DNA from: Fibrobacter sp.
GTDB lineage: Bacteria; Fibrobacterota; Fibrobacteria; Fibrobacterales; Fibrobacteraceae
NCBI GenBank assembly: GCA_017530965.1
Contig: JAFXLS010000154.1
Span: forward strand, 1-50,405
Direction: 5' to 3'
Length of the DNA stretch: 50,405 bases
Below the pieces are notes generated by a model. It was not told the origin of the DNA. It saw nothing but the letters and a program-made list of their open reading frames with translations, and did not search any database. Below, piece after piece: positions 41,363-47,792 of the stretch. How positions within the stretch are numbered: position 1 is the stretch's first letter; each line of letters opens with the position of its first letter. The position numbers and the translations under genes were made by a program.

Positions 41363-42913
41363 TTAGCGAATTTGCACTAACATCACCTTGCCCTGGCATC
41401 TTGCAATGTAGCTGCCCTGATGGAGTCCTTGCAACTGCATTTCGGTATATCCGGTAGAAGCCTTGGCCGAAGTACGAACGAGGTTTCCGTTCAAGTCGAA
41501 AAGGGAAATCTGGTTGGTGCCGTAAAGGGTGTTGGCGTTGCGGAAAAACTTGACGTTGCTTGCATTGGCAATTGTGTGAATGGACGTAGTTGCGTTAGAA
41601 CTGCTGGAAATGGTTTCGCTCGAACTGGAAGTCGGTTCGCCGCTACCGCCGGTAATATAGTCTTCTACGTGGGTAATGCCGGTATTGTTATAGTTGCCGA
41701 GGTTATACACGCTGCGCATGGCGTTGATAACGTCCGTTTCGAGAACCTTGCCCACCGGTGAAGATTGGCGGCGAATGTAAGCCATGTTGTCATAGCCGGA
41801 ATCGCTTTCGTTGCCCATGTCCCAGAGAATCGGGGTAAGGCCGTATTGCTTGGCGGCAGAAACAACGTCTTTATGCCACTGTACGCGGCCCTGCTTGTGA
41901 AGGTTCAGGTCGGAACCGTTCAATTCCGGGCTGCGAACGTTGGCGCCGAATTCGCCTACGATTACCGGATAACCTTTATCCACGTAGTTCGTCTTCATCT
42001 TGGCAAACTGTTCCTGCGGGTGGACGATGCTTCCGAGCTTGGAATCCACAGAGCCTGCCCAGGCGTTGTAGCCCGCGTTGCGCTTGGGTTCGCCGGCCTT
42101 GGTGTAGTCGCCATAGTAGTACTGCGGCTGAATAGGTTCGCTTGCGCCCCAGTCCTGCTGGCTTGTCATAAGCGTGTACTGGTACGGATCGTAGTAATGC
42201 ACTTCGAACATCAAGCGGCCTTCAACGTTGTCTTTCGGGAAGGTGCTCACCGGAGCGTTTGCGACGGACTTGTCGATGTCGGTGTTCAAACCCTGAATAA
42301 TCAAGGTGCGGGTTTCGTTGTTGCCGCCCGTAGAACGTACAGCATCGATAAAGGTTTGATAGTAGTGCATGAGGGTGGACACATGCTGCGGAGTCCACGT
42401 ATTCACATTCGGGCCGGGTTCGTTGGCGCCTGCAAACATCAAGCGTTCATTGTAGTCCTTGAACTTGTTCGCAATTTGCGTCCAGTAAGTCTTCATCTTG
42501 TTGTCAATCGTCTGGTTGACACTTGTGCCGATGTTGCTCTGGAACCAACCGCCTTCACCTTCGTGGTGGATATTCAAAATCGTATAGAGGCCTGCGCGCA
42601 TGGCGTAGTCAACCACCGTTTTTACGGAGTCAAGCCAAGTTTCTGTGACCTTGCCGCCACTGGTGTGGCTGTCCCAGGCGCAGGGGATGCGGACCGTGTT
42701 GAATCCTGCCGCCTTCACGGAGTCGAGCAACGCCTGAGTCGGGTAGGGGTTGCCCCATAAAGTCGGGTTATTCGGCACTTCCATTGAGTTTCCGATATTG
42801 AAACCCATGCCCATTTTGGCTTGGACTTCCTTGGCGGTCGGGAGTGTCGCTGCGGTCGCAGAAAGGGTTCCTGCGAGGGCAAAGAGGGCGGTTTTGGCAA
42901 GAATATGCTTCAT
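41363..42913 (-). CDS. GH5 endoglucanase with Ser-rich linker and type IX-like tail
   Basis: Predicted secreted cellulase of 516 residues. It has a signal peptide (ending SATAA), then a GH5 domain (about 25-400) beginning MGMGFNIGNSMEVPNNPTLWG. Acid/base Glu165 lies in GANEPG and nucleophile Glu321 in VGEFG. A short poly-Ser/Thr linker (about 425-445) and a C-terminal sorting domain (ISLFDLNGNLVR ... GSYIARCQGKVMLVQIR) follow. Unlike its neighbour at 39007, it lacks a binding module. The frame runs back to 42967, but ATG 42913 starts the signal peptide and has AAAGGA at good spacing. Tandem duplication with the neighbouring gene is likely. Confidence 0.92.
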   Translation of the reverse strand: MKHILAKTALFALAGTLSATAATLPTAKEVQAKMGMGFNIGNSMEVPNNPTLWGNPYPTQALLDSVKAAGFNTVRIPCAWDSHTSGGKVTETWLDSVKTVVDYAMRAGLYTILNIHHEGEGGWFQSNIGTSVNQTIDNKMKTYWTQIANKFKDYNERLMFAGANEPGPNVNTWTPQHVSTLMHYYQTFIDAVRSTGGNNETRTLIIQGLNTDIDKSVANAPVSTFPKDNVEGRLMFEVHYYDPYQYTLMTSQQDWGASEPIQPQYYYGDYTKAGEPKRNAGYNAWAGSVDSKLGSIVHPQEQFAKMKTNYVDKGYPVIVGEFGANVRSPELNGSDLNLHKQGRVQWHKDVVSAAKQYGLTPILWDMGNESDSGYDNMAYIRRQSSPVGKVLETDVINAMRSVYNLGNYNNTGITHVEDYITGGSGEPTSSSSETISSSSNATTSIHTIANASNVKFFRNANTLYGTNQISLFDLNGNLVRTSAKASTGYTEMQLQGLHQGSYIARCQGKVMLVQIR

Positions 42914-43056
42914 TTTCGGTCCTTTTTCAGAATACGCCCTTAATTTATACCGAAAAATTTGAAACATATTGTATAATCATCACACCCATTCAAAAACTAT
43001 TGAACGGCTTACAACGTACGAAAAGATTTGGTTACTTTGTGGGCGCGAGCGGTCGC

Positions 43057-45864
43057 TTAATGAGCGACGAGCCAGTTCTCGCCGAAGCCAACACTTGCGA
43101 CGAGAGGAACCTTGAGCTGCATGGCTCCTTCCATTTCGGCCTTGACCATTTGCGACATGGGTTCCACCTGGTCGCGAGGGCATTCGAATACGAGTTCGTC
43201 ATGCACCTGCAGCATCATCTTGAGCGGCAAGTTTTCTTCGTTGATTCGCTTTTGGATGCGGATCATCGCAATCTTGATGAGGTCTGCGGCGGAGCCTTGG
43301 ACGGGAGTATTCACGGCCATGCGCTCGGCCATCTGCGATTCCATGCGGTCGCTGCTATCGATGCCTGCAATGTAACGGCGGCGGCCCGAAAGCGTTTCGA
43401 CATAACCGTCGCGGTGGGCGGCCGCCTTGATGTCTTCAATGTATTGTTGCACGCCTTGATACATATCGAAGTAGCCGGTAATAAAGTCCTTTGCTTGCGA
43501 CATCGGAATTTTCAAGTCGCGGCTCAAGCGGAAGGCGGTCATGCCGTAGAGTACGCCGAAATTCACGACTTTTGCATCGCGCCTCATGTCGCTGTTGACT
43601 TCGTCGAGCTTGACTCCGTAAATCGCGGCTGCAGTGCGGGCGTGAATGTCGATGCCTTCCTTGTAGCTTTCAATGAGCGCTTCGTCTCCGCTCAGGTGCG
43701 CAAGCATGCGCAATTCAATCTGCGAGTAGTCTACGGCGAGAATCACGTTGTCCTTGCTCTGCGGCACGAACGAGGCGCGAATCTTTTTGCCGAGGTCGCT
43801 GCGTACGGGAATGTTCTGCAGGTTCGGATCGCGGCTCGAAAGGCGGCCTGTCGCGGTACCCCACTGGATAAAGCTCGTGTGGATGCGCTTGGTATCCGGA
43901 TTCACCAGCGTCGGAAGCACCGTGATGTAGGTGCTCTGCATTTTCTTGAGTTCGCGGTATTCTATGACGGCGAAAACAATCGGGTGCGGCGCCTTGAAGC
44001 TGAGTTCTTCGAGAACGACGGCGTCGGTACTGCGCTTCTTGATTTCGGGGAGTCCGAGCGTATCGAAAAGGACTTCACCGAGCTGCTTGGGCGAACCGAT
44101 GTTGAATTCGAAACCAGCCATGTCGCAGATTTCTTTTTCCAAGTTTTCGATGCGGCGCTGCAGTTCCTGTTCCAGCGTCTTGAGGGCAGGAACATCGATT
44201 GCCACGCCCACAGATTCCATCTGGAAAAGAACCTTCAAGAGCGGCATTTCTTGCTCGAAGAAATACTTCACGTAATCGAGCTTTTCAAGTTCTTTCTTGA
44301 GCGGTTCCCACAGGCGAAGTGTATAGACGGCATCTTCGGCGCCGTATTCCGTTGCATCTTTGATGTTGACCCGGTTAAAGGTAATTTGATTCTTGCCGCG
44401 GCCAATCAAGTTTTCAATCGGAATCATTTCGTGTTGCAGGCGTTGCATCACTTGGTTGTCGAGGCCAAGGCCCGACTGTCCCGGTGAAAGCATCCACGCC
44501 GCAATCAGCGTGTCGATGAGGTTTGCGTTATCGATAGCGCTCTGCGGAATCTTGAAGGTGCGTGCCAGCACATGCAAGTCAAATTTCGCATTATGGAAAA
44601 CGAGTTCGCGCGGCGATTGAATAAATTCACTAAACCAGGCTTTGACCTTGTTCAAGTCGTAATTGCCCTTGGGGCCTGTCGGCAACGGGAATCCGATTTC
44701 GTCGGAATGTCCGAGCGGAATGTAGTAGCCCTTGGCGGGGTCTGCCGAAAGGCAAAGCCCTACGAGGTTGCATTGCATCGGATCGAGTCCGTCAGTTTCG
44801 GTGTCGATGCCCACAGTGCTTGCGGCGGCAAATTCGGCCTTCATCTGCTCGAAGATTTCATCGGTGTCAACACAAATGTATGTCGGCGGAACATCGACCG
44901 GGAAATCGGCGCTTACTACGGCTTCTCCATTTGCCGAGTCGCTACTTTCCGTGCCATCGCTTTCGCGCACAAAGCCCGTCTTGCTGGGAATGCCTTCCAA
45001 AAGGCGGAGTAGACTGTTGATTTCGTGATCCTTGAACATCTGCGCCAAGGTGTCTACGTGCAGGCCGTTGTATTCCAGCGTGTCGAGGTTGCCACTAAAG
45101 GCGCGCTTGGTCTGGAGTGTCACCAGTTCGCGGCTGAGAAATGCCTTTTCGCGGTTGTTTTCCAGATTGTCATGCAAACCCTTTTTAGTCACTTTATCCA
45201 GGTTTGCGTAAAGGTTGTCCATGTCGCCAAAGTCATTCAGCAACTGGATGGCGGTTTTCGGACCCACTTTCGGAACACCGGGAACGTTATCGCTGGCGTC
45301 ACCCATGAGTGCCAAGTAGTCGCGGATTTTCTCCGGCGGAAGCCCGTACTTTTCAAACACCTGTTCCGGGCCAAAGTCAATGCCGTCGGCGCCCTTCGTC
45401 AGGTGGAAAAGGTGGATCTTGTCGCTTACAATCTGCGACATGTCCTTGTCTTTACTGAGAATCACCACATGGTCAAAGCCCGCTTCGACCGCGGCCATGG
45501 CGGTACTTGCCATCACGTCGTCCGCTTCGTAACCCGGTTCCGACAAGAGCGGAATTCCGCTTGCTTCCAGACTTTCGCCGAGGAGCGGCATCTGAGCCGC
45601 CATTTCTTCGGGCATGGGCCCGCGATTGGCCTTGTAGTCGGGGTAAAGTTCGTGCCTGAAGGTCTTGGTGTGCGCCACGTCGCGTGCAATGGCGAAATGC
45701 GTCGGCTTGTGTTTGGCCAAAATGCGGAGTACGGCCCCCCAGTAGCCATGCATCATCGAAACCTCTTCGCCTTGGCTGTTTTTCAGCGGGTTCTGCGAAT
45801 AGGCGTAAAACATGCGGAACGCAAGCGCGTAAGAGTCGAGCAAAAGTAGAGTCTTTTCAGGCAT
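43057..45864 (-). CDS. polA: DNA polymerase I
   Basis: Repair and Okazaki-fragment polymerase of 935 residues with all three activities predicted. The N-terminal 5'-3' exonuclease (about 1-300) has LLLLDSYALAFRMFYA, EADDVMAS and GDASDNVPGVPKVGPKTA. The 3'-5' proofreading domain is intact, with DTETD (Asp354, Glu356) and later FHNAKFDLHVL and YGAEDAVYTL. The polymerase domain carries motif A VDYSQIELR (Asp712), motif B RRDAKVVNFGVLYG and motif C VHDELV (Asp889). The family usually has these lengths. The ATG is preceded by TACATTCA at four bases and no ribosome site, so a leaderless message is inferred. It is divergent from the SIMPL gene. Confidence 0.97.
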   Translation of the reverse strand: MPEKTLLLLDSYALAFRMFYAYSQNPLKNSQGEEVSMMHGYWGAVLRILAKHKPTHFAIARDVAHTKTFRHELYPDYKANRGPMPEEMAAQMPLLGESLEASGIPLLSEPGYEADDVMASTAMAAVEAGFDHVVILSKDKDMSQIVSDKIHLFHLTKGADGIDFGPEQVFEKYGLPPEKIRDYLALMGDASDNVPGVPKVGPKTAIQLLNDFGDMDNLYANLDKVTKKGLHDNLENNREKAFLSRELVTLQTKRAFSGNLDTLEYNGLHVDTLAQMFKDHEINSLLRLLEGIPSKTGFVRESDGTESSDSANGEAVVSADFPVDVPPTYICVDTDEIFEQMKAEFAAASTVGIDTETDGLDPMQCNLVGLCLSADPAKGYYIPLGHSDEIGFPLPTGPKGNYDLNKVKAWFSEFIQSPRELVFHNAKFDLHVLARTFKIPQSAIDNANLIDTLIAAWMLSPGQSGLGLDNQVMQRLQHEMIPIENLIGRGKNQITFNRVNIKDATEYGAEDAVYTLRLWEPLKKELEKLDYVKYFFEQEMPLLKVLFQMESVGVAIDVPALKTLEQELQRRIENLEKEICDMAGFEFNIGSPKQLGEVLFDTLGLPEIKKRSTDAVVLEELSFKAPHPIVFAVIEYRELKKMQSTYITVLPTLVNPDTKRIHTSFIQWGTATGRLSSRDPNLQNIPVRSDLGKKIRASFVPQSKDNVILAVDYSQIELRMLAHLSGDEALIESYKEGIDIHARTAAAIYGVKLDEVNSDMRRDAKVVNFGVLYGMTAFRLSRDLKIPMSQAKDFITGYFDMYQGVQQYIEDIKAAAHRDGYVETLSGRRRYIAGIDSSDRMESQMAERMAVNTPVQGSAADLIKIAMIRIQKRINEENLPLKMMLQVHDELVFECPRDQVEPMSQMVKAEMEGAMQLKVPLVASVGFGENWLVAH

Positions 45865-45868
45865 GCTT

Positions 45869-45876
45869 TGAATGTA
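45869..45876 (-). promoter_or_regulatory. -10-like element TACATTCA for polA
   Basis: Minus-strand octamer four bases from the ATG, identical in sequence and spacing to the one before the OLD nuclease gene. Confidence 0.35.
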
Positions 45877-45917
45877 GAAAATTTGTATATTGAATTAATG
45901 TAAAAAAGGAGTTGGAT

Positions 45918-46619
45918 ATGCAATCAAGAGTTAAAGAGGCAATCATTTTGGCGGTGGCCATTTTGTGCTTGGGTGTATTTTTCTATCGGGCTCAAATTGA
46001 TGTCAAGGACCGCGACCGTGTGGTGTTCGTGCGCGGTCTTGCCGAACGCGAAGTTTCGGCTGATTTCGTGATTTGGCCGATTGTGTACAAAGAGGTGGGC
46101 AACGATCTTGCAGACCTTTCTGCAACGTTACAATCTAAGTCGCAGATACTTGAAAAGTTCCTGCTCGAAAATGGTGTACAAAAGGAAAATATTACTTACT
46201 CAACCCCGGCCATTGTCGATGCCGATGGTGAGTTGTACAGCGGTGGCAAGCATGCTTATCGTTATGTTGCGACGGTTGTGGCAACGGTGGCCACGAACGA
46301 TGTGGAACTTGTCCGTAAAACTATGGAAAAACAGGGCGAACTCCTGAAGCATGGAATCGCTTTTAGCGGTAGCGATTATCAGTACCGCACCGTCTATAGC
46401 TTTAACGGTCTCAACGAAATCAAACCCGCCATGATTGACGAGGCAACTCGCAATGCTCGCACCGCCGCCGAAAAGTTTGCGAAGGATTCCGATAGCAAAC
46501 TGGGCAAAATCAAGACGGCCACGCAGGGTGTGTTCTCCATCGAGGACCGCGACGAAAATACGCCGTATATCAAGAAAGTGCGCGTCGTAACGAACGTGCA
46601 GTATTTCTTAGAAGATTAA
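45918..46619 (+). CDS. SIMPL-domain (DUF541) protein
   Basis: Cell-envelope protein of unclear function; family members elsewhere are periplasmic or outer-membrane proteins linked to stress. The 233-residue product has one N-terminal hydrophobic anchor (about 8-24, AIILAVAILCLGVFFY). The SIMPL fold follows: VVFVRGLAEREVSADFVIW, then LLENGVQKENITYSTPAI, and the C-terminal DEATRNARTAAEKFAKDSDSKLGKIKTATQGVFSI, a family hallmark. The frame extends to TTG 45912, but ATG 45918 has AAAAGGAG six bases upstream. TATATTGA at 45886 may be its -10 box. It is divergent from polA. Confidence 0.88.
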   Translation: MQSRVKEAIILAVAILCLGVFFYRAQIDVKDRDRVVFVRGLAEREVSADFVIWPIVYKEVGNDLADLSATLQSKSQILEKFLLENGVQKENITYSTPAIVDADGELYSGGKHAYRYVATVVATVATNDVELVRKTMEKQGELLKHGIAFSGSDYQYRTVYSFNGLNEIKPAMIDEATRNARTAAEKFAKDSDSKLGKIKTATQGVFSIEDRDENTPYIKKVRVVTNVQYFLED

Positions 46620-46950
46620 AAAGAAGGGGCAAGTCTTCTGCTACCCTTTCTATGATGTGAACCCCGAATGTAATCGATGGTCTTTTCGTTTTCGGGATTT
46701 GGGGCCTTGTCGCATTGAAAATCAGTTCTTTCTCCCTTGCCATGAATCCGTCTTGGATTGAGCTTTCGTAGCCTTTTTGGGGAAATACTATGTCATTGAG
46801 TCTAATTACCTTATTGCCGCGATTCAATTCTGCAACAATTTCAACGGCTTTATCAATGGCTTTCTCTCGTACAGTTTCAAATCTGCTGGTGCTGTCTTAA
46901 CTGCTTCTTCAAATCCCAAAAAACTGCGCCCTCTTGGTAGGCTAAAAAAT
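46620..46950. other. Intergenic stretch with no confident gene
   Basis: A weak hairpin (AGAAGGGG with CCCTTTCT) follows the SIMPL gene. On the minus strand a short frame (46570-46827) and a second, shifted frame just upstream (SFLGFEEAVKTAPADLK) might be pieces of one broken gene joined by a frameshift. No family is recognised and the evidence is thin. Confidence 0.3.
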
Positions 46951-46983
46951 ATTAGCTATTTTAGCTAATGAATGTTAGCTAAC
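46951..46983. promoter_or_regulatory. Palindromic operator-like sites before the TetR gene
   Basis: ATTAGCTA (46951-46958) and TAGCTAAT (46962-46969) form a perfect inverted repeat with a 3-base spacer. GTTAGCTAAC (46974-46983) is a perfect 10-bp palindrome with the same core. They lie 13-45 bases before the TetR start, as expected for autoregulation. Confidence 0.65.
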
Positions 46984-46995
46984 TGTAGAGGTGTC

Positions 46996-47598
46996 ATGTC
47001 CACAAAAGAAAAAATCCTTGAAACCGCCCTAACGCTATTTGCCCAAAACGGATACGACGGCACCAGCGTGGAGCAAATCGCCCAGGATGTCGGCATCAAG
47101 GCGCCGTCGCTTTACAAGCACTTCAAGGGCAAAGAAGACATCCTGAATGCGCTCATCGACATCGCCGAAGCGCGCTACGAGGAATCGTTCGGTTCCGCGA
47201 AAAAAATCGGCACAATTCCCGAGAATATCGACGGATTCATCCACGAAATGATGAAAAGAATCCGCTTTACAATGACCGACCCGATTATCAAGAAGATGCG
47301 TGTTTTCTTGGTGCAAGAACAATTCCGCAGCGAACGCCTCGCCGAAATCACGACAAGGCATCAGGTGGACGGACTTTTGCAAATGTACCAGAAGATTCTC
47401 GAAACATTGATGGACGCGGGCGTAATCGTCAAGGACGACCCGGAAATGCTAGCGACAGAGATTACTGCACCCGTTGCACTCTGGATTTCTAAAGTCGATC
47501 GCCAGCCGAAATGCGAAAAAGAAGCGCTCAAATTTATCGAGAAGCACTTACAGCATTTCTTCAAAACCTACAAGAAATGTTCAACAATCCGTTTATGA
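46996..47598 (+). CDS. TetR/AcrR-family transcriptional regulator
   Basis: Predicted DNA-binding repressor of about 200 residues. The N-terminal helix-turn-helix is canonical: TKEKILETALTLFAQNGYDGTSVEQIAQDVGIKAPSLYKHFKGKEDIL. The C-terminal ligand-binding region (about 60-200) is all helical and not assignable to a ligand class. The frame opens at ATG 46972, but that codon overlaps the palindromic operator. ATG 46996 begins the conserved N-terminus and has AGAGG upstream. No obvious efflux pump or enzyme gene is adjacent, so the regulon beyond itself is unknown. Confidence 0.92.
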   Translation: MSTKEKILETALTLFAQNGYDGTSVEQIAQDVGIKAPSLYKHFKGKEDILNALIDIAEARYEESFGSAKKIGTIPENIDGFIHEMMKRIRFTMTDPIIKKMRVFLVQEQFRSERLAEITTRHQVDGLLQMYQKILETLMDAGVIVKDDPEMLATEITAPVALWISKVDRQPKCEKEALKFIEKHLQHFFKTYKKCSTIRL

Positions 47599-47659
47599 TT
47601 TGGGGTCGTTACAGGAGGCGTCGGCCTGGAGTTAGAAAACGATACTGACAAATTCAAAA

Positions 47660-47720
47660 AAAATACGGAAGGGACTTGACAAGAATTTTAAAATGGCTTT
47701 GTCAAGCCAAGCCGTATTTT
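47660..47720. repeat. 61-bp interrupted inverted repeat after the TetR gene
   Basis: AAAATACGG (47660-47668) pairs with CCGTATTTT (47712-47720), and CTTGACAA (47675-47682) pairs with TTGTCAAG (47699-47706). The inner spacer is AT-rich. It could be a structured RNA end or a small repeat unit. Confidence 0.45.
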
Positions 47721-47747
47721 ACTGAAAATTGCGAAAACGCAGCAAAA

Positions 47748-47770
47748 AAGGCGGACATTGAGTCCGCCTT
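47748..47770 (-). terminator. Terminator for the MBG-repeat gene
   Basis: A perfect 9-bp GC-rich stem (47748-47756 with 47762-47770), followed on the minus strand by six T. It lies 22 bases after the stop codon at 47793. Confidence 0.85.
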
Positions 47771-47792
47771 GTGCTTTTAAACATTTGTCAAT

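Noticed and set aside
42844..44487. 547-codon plus-strand open frame opposite polA and the GH5 5' end
   Set aside because: Antisense to conserved polymerase motifs and spanning two unrelated genes.
46570..46827. 85-codon minus-strand gene after the SIMPL gene
   Set aside because: It overlaps the SIMPL 3' end, has no family match, and its upstream continuation lies in another frame. It was kept only as a possible relic.
46972..46995. ATG 46972 as the start of the TetR gene
   Set aside because: It overlaps the palindromic operator. The family N-terminus and a ribosome site fit ATG 46996.
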